Below are positions 1 to 8,501 of a stretch of DNA of 64,000 nt, in pieces. A program made the position numbers and the translations under genes. Under the pieces are notes generated by a model. The model searched no databases. It had not been told where the DNA came from and saw only the letters and a program-made list of their open reading frames with translations. How positions within the stretch are numbered: position 1 is the first letter of the stretch; every line of letters begins with the position of its first letter. Location of the stretch: the NCBI RefSeq assembly GCF_011420305.2, contig NZ_CP061769.1, positions 2,529,001-2,593,000 of the forward strand, in the 5' to 3' direction. The stretch comes from Nocardioides ochotonae (GTDB lineage Bacteria > Actinomycetota > Actinomycetes > Propionibacteriales > Nocardioidaceae).

Positions 1-44
1 AGCTCGAAGTCCACCGGCGGGCCACCCTTCGTCCGTCTGATCCG

Positions 45-73
45 AACTATTCCTGTTCGGCATATGCAGTCAA
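45..73 (-). promoter_or_regulatory. Predicted leftward promoter at left edge
   Basis: Read on the minus strand the sequence shows TTGACT, a 17-base spacer and ATAGTT, a reasonable sigma70-type promoter in an unusually AT-rich patch. It would serve a gene starting to the left of the window. Inference from sequence only; the bases from 1 to 162 hold no gene I can support. Confidence 0.4.
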
Positions 74-162
74 CGACATCGCCGGGGTGCTGTCAACGGC
101 GGTCTCACGCCCGGGTGGCGACCAACCGCTGCGGTCGACGACGCGCTCGCCGCCGACGCGTG

Positions 163-987
163 TCAGCCCGCGTCGGGACGGAACGGGTGGGGCGCGGGCG
201 GCAGGTCGCTCACCCGGCCGGTCCACCGCGGAGCCCGTCGCTCGCGAACGGCGCGCACGCCCTCGCGCACGTCGTCGTGGTCCATCAGCCGGCGGTGCCA
301 GGCGGTCTCGAGGCGCTCGACCTCGGCGGCGTCGAGGTCGAAGGCGGCCCACAGCAGCTGCTTGCTCGCGGCCACCGACTGCGGCGCGGTGTGCGTGGCC
401 ACGTCGCGGGCCCAGGCGAGGGCGGCGGGCAGCACCTCGTCGGCCGGCAGCACCCGGCTGCCGAGCCCGAGCTCGAGGGCCCGATGGCCGTCGAAGGTGG
501 ACCCCGCGAGCAGCACCTCCGCAGCGCGGGAGACCCCGATCATCCGCGGCAGCACCCAGTGCGACCACGCATCGCCCAGCAGGCCGAGGCGCGCCTGCAC
601 CACGCCGTACCGCGCGTCGGCGGCGAGGAAGCGTACGTCGCACTGCAGCGCCAGTGTCAGCCCGATGCCCAGGGCGTGGCCGTTGACCGCGGCGATCACC
701 GGCTTGCGGACCGCGAACGCCGGGAAGCGCACCCCCGCGGCACTGAACCCGTCGTCGGTCCCGGCGAGGGCCGACTCCCCCGCGCTCAGGTCGGCGCCGG
801 CGCAGAACGCGGGCGGGGTGCCGGTGAGGACCACTGCGCGGATCTCGTCGTCGGCGTCGCAGCGTGCGTACGCCGCGGCCAGCTCGCGGCCGGTGCCGGC
901 GTCGAAGGCGTTGCGCTTCTCGGGCGCGTGCAGCGTGAGCGTGGCGACCCCGTCGGCGACGTCGAGGAGCACCGTGCTCGCGCTCAC
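163..987 (-). CDS. Enoyl-CoA hydratase/isomerase (crotonase) family protein
   Basis: A 274-residue crotonase-fold protein, the usual length for the family. Near residue 60 it has the oxyanion-hole stretch AFCAGADLS, followed by NGHALGIGLTLALQCDVRF, the second backbone-NH segment that holds the acyl-CoA thioester. The GTG start overlaps the stop of the upstream carboxyltransferase gene (GTGA), which fixes the start and implies translational coupling. As the last gene of a ligase-carboxyltransferase-crotonase operon it probably hydrates or isomerises an unsaturated acyl-CoA intermediate in a degradation pathway. The usual catalytic glutamates are not obvious in the YGVVQARLGLLGDAW region, so the reaction could differ from simple hydration. 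Family assignment is firm; substrate is unknown. Confidence 0.9.
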   Translation of the reverse strand: MSASTVLLDVADGVATLTLHAPEKRNAFDAGTGRELAAAYARCDADDEIRAVVLTGTPPAFCAGADLSAGESALAGTDDGFSAAGVRFPAFAVRKPVIAAVNGHALGIGLTLALQCDVRFLAADARYGVVQARLGLLGDAWSHWVLPRMIGVSRAAEVLLAGSTFDGHRALELGLGSRVLPADEVLPAALAWARDVATHTAPQSVAASKQLLWAAFDLDAAEVERLETAWHRRLMDHDDVREGVRAVRERRAPRWTGRVSDLPPAPHPFRPDAG

Positions 988-2495
988 GGCAGGTAGCCCG
1001 CGTGGACGACCGGCTCCGGCCGGGCGACGGGTCGGGCCAGGCGGAGCCCGGCCAGCAGGGCGTTGCGCAGCTCGCGCGGGTCGATCACCTCGTCGTACGT
1101 CGCGGACGCGGCCAGGCGCCACGGACCGGCCGCCTCGTTGGCGAGCAGGGCCTCGCGGGTCTCGGCGTCCGCGCCCGACGTGGCGCCGCCGACCGCGGCC
1201 GGGATGCCGCCGAGCATCGCCCCGGGGAACGCCAGCGAGAGGGTCTGCCCGCCGAAGGCGTTCTGGCCCATCACCGAGCTGCCGAACCCGAAGGCCTTGC
1301 GGACCGTGACGTGCAGCTTGGGCACCCGGGCACGGTGCTGCGCGGCGAACATCCGCGCGGCGGCGCGCAGGATCCCGGCCTTCTCCGAGGCGCTGCCCGC
1401 GAGCACGCCGGGGTTGTCGGCCAGCTGGAGCAGCGGGAGGTGGAAGGCGGCGGCACGCTCGACGAAGCGCGCCCCCTTCTCGGCGGCCGCGACGTCGATC
1501 GCCCCGGCGAGCACCGCGGGCTGGTTCGCGACCACGGCGACCGGACGGCCGCCGAGGCGACCCAGCGCGGTGATCAACGACCGGCCGTGCCGGGCCTGCA
1601 GCTCCAGCAGCGACCCGGCGTCGAACAGCTCCTCGAGCAGCAGGTGCATGTCGTAGGGCCGGCGCGGGTTGGGAGGGACCACGTCGAGCACCCGGTCCAA
1701 CAGGCGTTCGCCGGTGTCCGGACCGGTCGTGGTGGGCGGGTGCTCCCAGGCGTTGGCGGGCAGGTAGGACAGCCAGCGGCGCACCGCCTGCAGGGCGGCA
1801 TGCACGTCGGGGGTCACCTCGTGCACCACCCCGCTGGACTCGGCGTGCACCGCGGCGCCGCCGAGCTCCTCCTTGGTGACCACCTCGCCGAGCGACGCCT
1901 TCACCAGCGGCGGGCCGGCGGTGAACAGCGAGCCGTCGCCCTCGACCAGCACGACGTGGTCGGCCAGCGGCGCGGCGAGGGCGCCGTGCCCGGCGGACGG
2001 GCCGGTCACCACGACCGCGGTGGGCACCAGCCCGGCCAGCTCGACCAGCGCCTGGAGGTCGTTCGGCGCCGGGCGGTGGACGGCGAGCGCGTTGGTCGCG
2101 CGGTGCCCGGCCCCCTCGAGCACCAGCACCAGCGGCACCCGCTCCTGCCGGGCCAGCGCGGCGAGCCGGGCCCGCTTGGTGGCCCCCGCCGTACCGATCG
2201 AGCCGCCGGCGACGGTGAAGTCCTCCACCCCGACCAGCACCGGGCGACCGTCGATCAGTCCCGAGCCGGCGACGAACGCGTCGGCGGGAGTCTCGCCGTC
2301 CCCGGCCAGCGTGCCGAGCTCGGCGAAGCTGTCCGGGTCGAGCAGGGCCGCGACCTTGGCGCGGGCGTCGAGGCGCCCGGCTCTGCGGACGCGCTCCAGC
2401 TTGTCCGGGCCACCCATCGACCGCGCGGCTGCTCGCCGGCGCGCGAGGTCCGCCAGCAGCGGCTCCCACTCGTCGCGGTGCCCGGACGGGGTCAT
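984..2495 (-). CDS. Acyl-CoA carboxylase, carboxyltransferase (beta) subunit
   Basis: A 503-residue carboxyltransferase, slightly shorter than the 510-540 typical of propionyl-, methylcrotonyl- or geranyl-CoA carboxylase beta subunits. It has both crotonase-like halves: an N-terminal acyl-CoA-binding half and a C-terminal half with the ADNPGVLAGSASEKAGI stretch that binds carboxybiotin. It would move CO2 from biotin on a partner alpha subunit, not found in this window, to an acyl-CoA. Its ATG overlaps the stop of the ligase gene by 4 bases (ATGA) and its stop overlaps the crotonase start. This arrangement suggests catabolism of a branched acid such as leucine or an isoprenoid, but substrate specificity cannot be read from the sequence. 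Confidence 0.9.
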   Translation of the reverse strand: MTPSGHRDEWEPLLADLARRRAAARSMGGPDKLERVRRAGRLDARAKVAALLDPDSFAELGTLAGDGETPADAFVAGSGLIDGRPVLVGVEDFTVAGGSIGTAGATKRARLAALARQERVPLVLVLEGAGHRATNALAVHRPAPNDLQALVELAGLVPTAVVVTGPSAGHGALAAPLADHVVLVEGDGSLFTAGPPLVKASLGEVVTKEELGGAAVHAESSGVVHEVTPDVHAALQAVRRWLSYLPANAWEHPPTTTGPDTGERLLDRVLDVVPPNPRRPYDMHLLLEELFDAGSLLELQARHGRSLITALGRLGGRPVAVVANQPAVLAGAIDVAAAEKGARFVERAAAFHLPLLQLADNPGVLAGSASEKAGILRAAARMFAAQHRARVPKLHVTVRKAFGFGSSVMGQNAFGGQTLSLAFPGAMLGGIPAAVGGATSGADAETREALLANEAAGPWRLAASATYDEVIDPRELRNALLAGLRLARPVARPEPVVHAGYLP

Positions 2496-4129
2496 GACAC
2501 CCGGACCTCGCGCCGCATCACCTTGCCGGTGGCGTTGCGCGGCAGCGCCTCGGAGGTCAACGTCCAGCGGGTCGGGACCTTGTAGCGCGCGATCAGCGAC
2601 TGCACGTGCGCGCGCAGGTCCTCGGCGGTCGTCGTCGAGCCCTCGTCGAGCACGACGACCGCGGCCACCTCCTCGCCCCAGTCGGGGTGCTCGACGCCGA
2701 GCACGATGCTCTCGCGGACGTGGGGGTGGGCGTCGAGGGCGTTCTCGACCTCCGCCGGGTAGACGTTCTCCCCGCCGCGCAGGATCAGGTCGGAGCGGCG
2801 GCTGGAGATGCGCAGCTGCCCGTCGCGCATCGTGCCGAGGTCACCGGTGCGGAAGAACCCGTCGGCGGTGGTGACCGCGGCGGTGGCCTCGGGGTCGTCC
2901 CAGTAGCCGATCATCACGAGCGGGCCGCGCAGGCAGACCTCGCCCTCGACGCCGTCGGGCACCCGACGGTTCTCGGGGTCGCGCACCTCGACCTCCATCG
3001 TCGGCACCGGTCGGCCCACGGTCTCGGGGTCGGCGACCAGGTCGGCGGCGCTCGCGAGGGTCGCGGCGCTCGAGGACTCGGTGAGCCCGTACGTCGTGCC
3101 GAGCGCCCGGCCGGCGACCGGCAGCACCTCGCGCACCCGCTGCTTGAGCGTCGGGGCGGAGGGCGCGCTGTTGACGGTGAAGGTCCGCAGCGAGGACAGG
3201 TCGTAGCCGTCCAGGCCGTGGGTGTCCGCGTGCTCGACCAGCCGGCTGGCCATGGTCGGCACCGCACCCCAGTTGGTGATCCTCTCGGCCTCGACCAGCC
3301 GCAGCACCCGGTCGATGTCGAACCTGCCGACGTGGATGACCGCGGTATCGCCGACGGCCAGCCGGATCACCGCGATGTTGTGCAGCGCGGCGATGTGGAA
3401 CAGCGGGGTCGCGAGCAGCCAGCGGCGCGGCGGCGGGGCCATGCCGAGCTCGGTGGCGACCGCGTCGTTGAGCAGGTGGAACCAGACCGCGGCCACCACG
3501 TTGCGGTGCGAGTGGGTGGCGCCCTTGGGGCGACCGGTGGTGCCGCTGGTGAACAGCACGACCGCGGGGTCGTCCTCGGCGACCAGCGTGTCGAGGTCGG
3601 CGGGCAGGGTCGCCCCGGCGTACCGCTCGATGAGGGCCGGCAGGTCCTCCTCGACCGAGACCACCGGGATGCCCGGGTCGCCCACCAGCGCGCGGCGCGG
3701 GCCGTCGGCGACCAGCACGGTCGGCTCGGTGCGCTCCAGGCCGTAGCGGATCTCCGGGCCGGCCCACAGCGAGTTCATGCCGACCACGACGGCACCCAGG
3801 GCCTGCGCGGCCCAGAACGTCACGATCCACTCCGGGGAGTTCGCGGCGCAGATGGCGACCCGATCGCCGCGTCCGACACCGTGCTCGGCGCGCAGCGCGG
3901 CCGCGAGCGCGGCGACGGCGTCGAGGTGCTCGGCGAAGGTCATCCGGGAGGTCTCGGTGACGAGGTACTCCGCGTCCCCGTGCCGCGCCGAGTCGAGCAG
4001 CAGCCGGCCGAGGCTGCGCTGGCGGTTCGCGAAGACCTGGACCTGCTGCCCGCGGACCTCCTCGCGGCGGATCTCGAAGGGCTGGCCGGGTGCGGTGAGC
4101 CGGGCGAGGGCGTCGTCTCGGGTGATCAT
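2492..4129 (-). CDS. AMP-forming acyl-CoA synthetase (class I adenylate-forming enzyme)
   Basis: A 545-residue ANL-superfamily ligase, predicted to activate a carboxylic acid to its CoA thioester through an acyl-AMP. Motifs in order are the P-loop-like LFTSGTTGRPKGATHSH, TYGLTESS (A5), FRTGDLGTM (A7 Asp) and the C-terminal GKVMRREV lysine. The reading frame is open for 41 more codons upstream, but this ATG has GGAG at a suitable distance and the upstream part is Arg/Pro-rich, so I place the start at 4129. It is the first gene of the operon with the carboxyltransferase and crotonase (4-base overlaps), so its product probably feeds them. A fatty or branched acid substrate is likely but unproven. 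Confidence 0.9.
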   Translation of the reverse strand: MITRDDALARLTAPGQPFEIRREEVRGQQVQVFANRQRSLGRLLLDSARHGDAEYLVTETSRMTFAEHLDAVAALAAALRAEHGVGRGDRVAICAANSPEWIVTFWAAQALGAVVVGMNSLWAGPEIRYGLERTEPTVLVADGPRRALVGDPGIPVVSVEEDLPALIERYAGATLPADLDTLVAEDDPAVVLFTSGTTGRPKGATHSHRNVVAAVWFHLLNDAVATELGMAPPPRRWLLATPLFHIAALHNIAVIRLAVGDTAVIHVGRFDIDRVLRLVEAERITNWGAVPTMASRLVEHADTHGLDGYDLSSLRTFTVNSAPSAPTLKQRVREVLPVAGRALGTTYGLTESSSAATLASAADLVADPETVGRPVPTMEVEVRDPENRRVPDGVEGEVCLRGPLVMIGYWDDPEATAAVTTADGFFRTGDLGTMRDGQLRISSRRSDLILRGGENVYPAEVENALDAHPHVRESIVLGVEHPDWGEEVAAVVVLDEGSTTTAEDLRAHVQSLIARYKVPTRWTLTSEALPRNATGKVMRREVRVS

Positions 4130-4290
4130 CGGCGCCGGCTCCGCTCGCTCGTGGCGTGCGGGGTGCGGACGGCAACCGCGATGACGGGGGTACGCATGAG
4201 GGCTCCTCGGGACGACTCGGGACGCTCGGACGCTAGTCGCGACCCGCGTCACACGGCGAGGGCTTCCCGCTCACCGAAAACGCCCGGCGC

Positions 4291-4743
4291 TCAGCGCAGC
4301 GGCTGCGCCGAGGTCTCCTCCTCGTGCCGCGCCCCGAAGATCCGTCGCTCGGCGGCGGCGATGGGCACGTCGTTGATGCTGGCGTGGCGTTCGGCCATGT
4401 AGCCCTCCGCGTCGAAGAGCCAGTTCTCGTTGCCGTAGCTGCGCCACCACCGGCCCTCGGCGTCGTGCCACTCGTACTGGAACCGCACCGCGATCCGGTC
4501 CTCGCCGTACGCCCACAGGTCCTTGCGCAGCGCGTAGTCGAGCTCGCGCCGCCACTTCTCGACGAGGAAGCCCCTGACCTCCTCGCGGCCGGTGAGGAAC
4601 AGGTCGCGGTTGCGCCATCGGGTGTCGGGTGTGTACGCCGCGACGACGACGTCGGGGTCCCGGGTGTTCCAGGCGTCCTCGGCCGCGCGCACCTTGCGGG
4701 CGGCCGTCTCAGCGGTGAACGGGGGCAGGGGCGGACGGGTCAT
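4291..4743 (-). CDS. Nuclear transport factor 2-like protein, DUF1348 family
   Basis: A compact 150-residue protein of the SnoaL/NTF2-like alpha+beta barrel class. Sequence typical of DUF1348 is visible: [20 protein letters not shown], an aromatic-rich [22 protein letters not shown] core and [15 protein letters not shown] near the end. No enzymatic residue set can be assigned. The start ATG at 4743 begins MTRPPLPPF; longer readings run into low-complexity sequence. It lies between the acyl-CoA operon and the cupin gene on the same strand, with gaps of about 60 and 160 bases, so co-expression is possible. Function unknown. Confidence 0.85.
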   Translation of the reverse strand: MTRPPLPPFTAETAARKVRAAEDAWNTRDPDVVVAAYTPDTRWRNRDLFLTGREEVRGFLVEKWRRELDYALRKDLWAYGEDRIAVRFQYEWHDAEGRWWRSYGNENWLFDAEGYMAERHASINDVPIAAAERRIFGARHEEETSAQPLR

Positions 4744-4804
4744 GGCGCTCCTCCAACGAACCGGCGGTGCTCCCGAGTCTGGCAGCGCGCGCCGACACCG
4801 GCGC

Positions 4805-5521
4805 TCAGCGCGACGGCGCGAACAGCGCCACCGCGACCTCAGCCTCCTCGGCGCCGTGGCCGGCAGTGACGCCCGCAACCTCGGCGACGTCCTGGAAGGA
4901 CACCAGGCTCCCCGCCGGGAGCCGACGATCGTCCGCGACCAGCGCGCCGGCGAGCACCACGGCGTACCCCGCCTGCCCGGCCGGGAGGTCGGCCAGACAC
5001 AGCATCTCGCCGGGCGCCAGGCGTACGCCGTAGGCCCGCGCGCCGCGCCCGGTGCCGCCCAGCTCGACCGGCCCGGCCCCGGTGGCGACCCGCTCGTCGA
5101 GAAGGACCGTGAAGTGCTCACCGCGGCCCGCCAGCCGGCGTCGCTTCTCCCGCTCCTCCGGCATGTAGTTGATGCCGGTGGTCGGGTCGCGGCGCAGGGT
5201 CAGGTAGGAGATGCCGATCGCCGGATCGGTGCGGATCGGGCCGTAGGAGGCGTAGGCGTCGGTGTAGTGCACGACGCCCGGCACGGCGCGGTCGCGCCCG
5301 ATCGTCCCCTCGCCGCCGACGACCACCTGGAACTGGTCGACCTCGTGGAAGTGCGCGCGCAGCTCGCCCGCCTGCTGCTCGACCAGGTAGGCCTGCTCCC
5401 CCGGCTCCTTCGCGGTGTGGCTGCCGAGGTAGTCGCGCATGACGTAGCCCGCCCCGTCGGGGCCGTAGGTCACGGGCTGGGTCTCGCTGGGCGTGATCGT
5501 GCGCATGCTCCTGTCTGCCAC
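4805..5521 (-). CDS. Cupin-domain protein of unknown function
   Basis: A 238-residue protein with a cupin motif in its N-terminal half, [20 protein letters not shown], which supplies His/His/Gln-type metal ligands. A second half ([10 protein letters not shown] to [10 protein letters not shown]) looks like another beta-barrel, so the protein may be bicupin-like. I use the GTG at 5521. The next candidate, ATG at 5506, has AGGAG only one base upstream, too close to work as a ribosome-binding site. It is divergent from the histidine kinase gene across a region with two hairpins (5542-5626). Substrate unknown. Confidence 0.75.
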   Translation of the reverse strand: MADRSMRTITPSETQPVTYGPDGAGYVMRDYLGSHTAKEPGEQAYLVEQQAGELRAHFHEVDQFQVVVGGEGTIGRDRAVPGVVHYTDAYASYGPIRTDPAIGISYLTLRRDPTTGINYMPEEREKRRRLAGRGEHFTVLLDERVATGAGPVELGGTGRGARAYGVRLAPGEMLCLADLPAGQAGYAVVLAGALVADDRRLPAGSLVSFQDVAEVAGVTAGHGAEEAEVAVALFAPSR

Positions 5522-5541
5522 ACCGTCGCACCGCCCTGTCG

Positions 5542-5626
5542 GCGGTTCCCGTCCAGCGGAACCGGCACGCCCTTGGCTGATGGCGGTGTTCCGCAGTCAG
5601 CCCGTGGCTGCGGAGCACCGCCATCA
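5542..5626. repeat. Two tandem inverted repeats in the divergent cupin/kinase intergenic region
   Basis: First repeat: CGGTTCC, 8-base loop, GGAACCG (5542-5563). Second: a 19-bp stem (5578-5596 with 5608-5626, one G-T pair) around an 11-base loop, running TGATGGCGGTG... to ...CACCGCCATCA. They lie between two divergent genes, so a terminator role is unlikely. They could be operators, a 5' leader structure or a mobile palindromic element. Confidence 0.75.
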
Positions 5627-5663
5627 CGCAAGGACCGGCGTGCGGGCAGGTAGCGTTCCGGCC

Positions 5664-6935
5664 GTGAGTCAACCAAGCAGTGTCGCGCCCGTCGACGTGC
5701 GCGTCGCGGTGGGGACCGGGGTGGTCGTGCTGCTCGGGCTGGCGGCGCTCGCCGTCGCCACCGAGCTCGCCCCGGACGCCGGGGTGGTCGACCCGGTGCC
5801 CTCGACGGCCGGCTGGATCCTGGGCGCGGTGACGCTGCTGCTCCAGGCGACCGCGCTGCTGTGGCGTCGTACGGCGCCGCGCGCGGTCCTCCTCGTCACC
5901 GCGCTGGGCATGCTTCTGTGCGCGGCGTGGGGGCTCGGCAACGCGATCGGCCTGGCCCAGCCGGCGGTGCTGATCGCGGCGTACACCCTCGGGGTCGAAC
6001 GGCCGCTCTCCCGGGAGACCGTGCCGACCTTCGTCGGGGCGGCGCTGCTCGCCGGCGCGGGCTCGGCGACCGCGGGCCTGGACGGCGGCGAGGACCTGGC
6101 GGTCGCGATCAGCCTGGGACTGACGCAGGGGGTGGCGACCGTGGGCCTCCCGCTCGCCATCGGGGTCGTCGTCGCCACGCGCCGCGAGATCCGGCAGGCG
6201 CGCGCCAGCCGTGCGGACGCGCTCGAGCGCGAGCACGGGGCCCTCGTGCAGGCGACCGTCGCCCGCGAGCGCACCGCGATGGCCCGCGAGCTGCACGACA
6301 TCGCCGCCCACCACCTCTCCGGCATCGCCGTGATGACCGCCGCGATCCGCACCCAGATCGACTCCGACCCCGAGGGTGCCAAGGCCGCTGTCGCGCAGGT
6401 GCGCCAGCAGAGCACCGAGGTCCTGCGCGACCTGCGCAGCCTGGTCGGGCTGCTGCGCGACGACGCCGGCTCCGCCGACCCCGACCGGGTGCGGCCCGAG
6501 TCGATCGCCGGGATCACCGCGCTCGTCCAGGACCTCACCACCGCCGGCCGCGACGTCGGGCTGACCGTGCTGTCCGGGCAGTCAGGCGACCGCCCGCTCG
6601 GCGACGGGGTCGGCCCGCTCGCCCAGCTCGCGGCGTACCGGATGGCCCAGGAGTCACTCGCCAACGCCGCCCGCCACGCGCCGGGCGCCCGCACCGAGGT
6701 CGTGATCGACGACCGCGACCCCGCGGCGGTCGAGGTGAGGGTCCGCAACGACCGCCCCGCGGCGGCGCCGGCACCGGAGGGACGCGACGGGTTCGGCATC
6801 CTCGGCATGCGCGAGCGGGCCGACCTCACCGGCGCCACCCTGGTCGTCGGCCCCACCCCGGGCGGGGGCTGGGAGGTCGCGCTGCGGGTGCCGCGCGAGC
6901 AGCGGCTCGAGACCACCACGAGGGAGCACGCATGA
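5664..6935 (+). CDS. Sensor histidine kinase, NarL/DesK-type (HisKA_3)
   Basis: A 423-residue membrane histidine kinase. About five hydrophobic segments occupy the first 170 residues with almost no extracellular sensor domain, as in intramembrane-sensing kinases linked to drug or antibiotic exporters. The HisKA_3 box ERTAMARELHDIAAHHLSGIAV places the phospho-accepting His near residue 211, and the ATPase domain ends with a GFGILGMRERA G-box. The start is the GTG of VSQPSSVAPV; upstream in-frame sequence overlaps the intergenic hairpins and is not coding-like. Its stop overlaps the response regulator ATG (ATGA), so the two are coupled. It probably phosphorylates the next gene product to induce the ABC exporter at 7722-10372. 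Confidence 0.92.
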   Translation: MSQPSSVAPVDVRVAVGTGVVVLLGLAALAVATELAPDAGVVDPVPSTAGWILGAVTLLLQATALLWRRTAPRAVLLVTALGMLLCAAWGLGNAIGLAQPAVLIAAYTLGVERPLSRETVPTFVGAALLAGAGSATAGLDGGEDLAVAISLGLTQGVATVGLPLAIGVVVATRREIRQARASRADALEREHGALVQATVARERTAMARELHDIAAHHLSGIAVMTAAIRTQIDSDPEGAKAAVAQVRQQSTEVLRDLRSLVGLLRDDAGSADPDRVRPESIAGITALVQDLTTAGRDVGLTVLSGQSGDRPLGDGVGPLAQLAAYRMAQESLANAARHAPGARTEVVIDDRDPAAVEVRVRNDRPAAAPAPEGRDGFGILGMRERADLTGATLVVGPTPGGGWEVALRVPREQRLETTTREHA

Positions 6936-7597
6936 TCCGGGTCGTGGTCGCTGACGACCAGCCGCTGGTGCGCGCCGGCCTGCGCACCCTGCTGAACGCC
7001 GAGCCCGACCTCGAGGTGGTCGCGGTCGCCGCCGACGGCCGCGAGGCGGTGGAGGCCGCGCGGACCCTGCGCCCGGACGTGGTCTGCATGGACATCCGGA
7101 TGCCCGGCCAGGACGGCATCAGCGCGACCCGCGAGCTGTGCGGGCCGGGCGTGGCAGATCCGATCCCGGTGCTGGTGCTCACCACCTTCGACATCGACGA
7201 CTACCTCTTCGGCGCCCTCGAGGCCGGCGCCTCCGGATTCCTGCTCAAGGACGCCGAGCCCGAGGTCCTGGTCGCGGCCGTGCACACCGTGGCCCGCGGC
7301 AACGGCACCCTCGACTCCGCGCTCACCAAGCGGGTGCTGCGCGAGGTGGTCACCCGTCGCGAGATCGTCCCGGTCACCGCTGGCCGCGCCTCCGAGCTGC
7401 TCACCGCCCGCGAGCACGACATCCTGCTGCTGCTCGCGCAGGGACTCTCCAACGACGAGATCGCCGCGCAGCTGGTGCTGGAGACCTCCACGGTGAAGTC
7501 GCACCTGGCCCGGATGATGCCCAAGCTCGGCGTCCGCTCCCGCCTCCAGGCCGCGGTCTGGGCCTACCAGAACAAGGTCGTCGCGGTCCCCGACTGA
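6932..7597 (+). CDS. LuxR/NarL-family response regulator
   Basis: A 221-residue regulator. The receiver domain (1-120) has the acidic pair D8-D9, phospho-acceptor D54 in VVCMDIRMPG, a switch Thr in LVLTTFD and Lys in GFLLKDAEPE. The C-terminal GerE/LuxR helix-turn-helix is LLTAREHDILLLLAQGLSNDEIAAQL...TVKSHLARMMPKLGV. It follows the kinase with a 4-base overlap. The perfect palindrome TTGCATC-N4-GATGCAA, 17 bases past its stop and about 90 bases before the exporter gene, is the obvious candidate binding site; dimeric NarL-type regulators bind inverted repeats of this size. Confidence 0.93.
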   Translation: MIRVVVADDQPLVRAGLRTLLNAEPDLEVVAVAADGREAVEAARTLRPDVVCMDIRMPGQDGISATRELCGPGVADPIPVLVLTTFDIDDYLFGALEAGASGFLLKDAEPEVLVAAVHTVARGNGTLDSALTKRVLREVVTRREIVPVTAGRASELLTAREHDILLLLAQGLSNDEIAAQLVLETSTVKSHLARMMPKLGVRSRLQAAVWAYQNKVVAVPD

Positions 7598-7613
7598 CCC
7601 GATCGGAGGCCGC

Positions 7614-7631
7614 TTGCATCGAAGGATGCAA
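7614..7631. promoter_or_regulatory. Candidate response-regulator operator (perfect inverted repeat)
   Basis: TTGCATC-GAAG-GATGCAA is a perfect 7-bp inverted repeat with a 4-base spacer. It lies between the two-component genes and the ABC transporter genes, about 90 bases before the ATPase start. Position, symmetry and its AT content relative to the surroundings suggest the binding site of the adjacent NarL-type regulator. Inference. Confidence 0.6.
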
Positions 7632-7721
7632 CCTCGCGATCTCCCTCTCAGGCGGCTCGTGGCGGACGCCCGGAACTCCTAGGTTCATGGATGTCCCCAT
7701 CCCGCTACCGAGGGAAGTCCG

Positions 7722-8501
7722 ATGACCGGCCCCACCCCGTCCCGCACCATCCACCCGGCATCCGCCGGCACCACCGGCGCCCCCGCGCTCCGGCTCCTCG
7801 ACGTGCACAAGCAGTACGCCGGGGCGCCGGAGCCGGTCCATGCCCTGCGCGGCGTCTCCCTGACCCTGGAGACCGGCTCGTTCACCGCGATCATGGGCCC
7901 GTCCGGGTCCGGCAAGTCGACCCTGCTGCACGTCGCCGCGGGCCTCGACGTGCCCAGCAGCGGCCGGGTCCTCGTCGGCGAGCACGACATCAGCGCCCTC
8001 TCCCCCGACGCCCTCACCCGGTTCCGCCGCGACCAGGTCGGGTTCGTGTTCCAGTCCTACAACCTCGTCCCGCACCTCAGCGTCGCCGACAACGTGCAGC
8101 TGCCGGTGATCCTCGCCGGGCGCGACCCGGACCCGGCCTGGCAGGACGAGCTGCTGCGGGCCGTGGGCCTGGACGGCCTGGCGCAGCGTCGCCCCGGCGA
8201 GCTCTCCGGCGGCCAGGCCCAGCGGGTCGCCATCGCCCGCGCCCTCTACTCCCGCCCGACGGTCGTCTTCGCCGACGAGCCCACCGGGGCCCTCGACGCC
8301 CGCACCGGCATCGCGGTGCTGGCCCTGCTGCGCGACACCGCGCGGCGCCTCGGCCAGACCGTCGTCATGGTGACCCACGACGCCCAGGTCGCCGCGACCG
8401 CGGAGCAGGTGCTGTTCCTCTCCGACGGGCGGCTCGTGGACCGGCTGGCCGACCCGACCGCGCACGCCGTCGCGGACCGGATGCTGGGACTGGAGCGGTG
8501 A
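7722..8501 (+). CDS. ABC transporter ATP-binding protein, MacB/LolD type
   Basis: A 259-residue nucleotide-binding subunit. Walker A is GPSGSGKST (59-67), the Q-loop lies in VGFVFQSYNLVPHLSV, the signature is LSGGQAQRVAIARAL, Walker B is VVFADEPTGALD and the H-loop is MVTHD. The VGFVFQSYNLVP and DEPTGALD forms are typical of the MacB/LolD/FtsE group that works with FtsX-domain permeases. Its stop overlaps the GTG start of the permease. It supplies ATP hydrolysis for export or mechanotransmission of an unknown substrate and is probably induced by the adjacent two-component system. Confidence 0.95.
   Translation: MTGPTPSRTIHPASAGTTGAPALRLLDVHKQYAGAPEPVHALRGVSLTLETGSFTAIMGPSGSGKSTLLHVAAGLDVPSSGRVLVGEHDISALSPDALTRFRRDQVGFVFQSYNLVPHLSVADNVQLPVILAGRDPDPAWQDELLRAVGLDGLAQRRPGELSGGQAQRVAIARALYSRPTVVFADEPTGALDARTGIAVLALLRDTARRLGQTVVMVTHDAQVAATAEQVLFLSDGRLVDRLADPTAHAVADRMLGLER

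Noticed and set aside
163-2469. A 768-codon minus-strand frame covering carboxyltransferase and crotonase
   Set aside because: Only the last 274 codons (crotonase) are real. The first part is an Arg/Ala/Gly-rich shadow of the carboxyltransferase gene in another frame.
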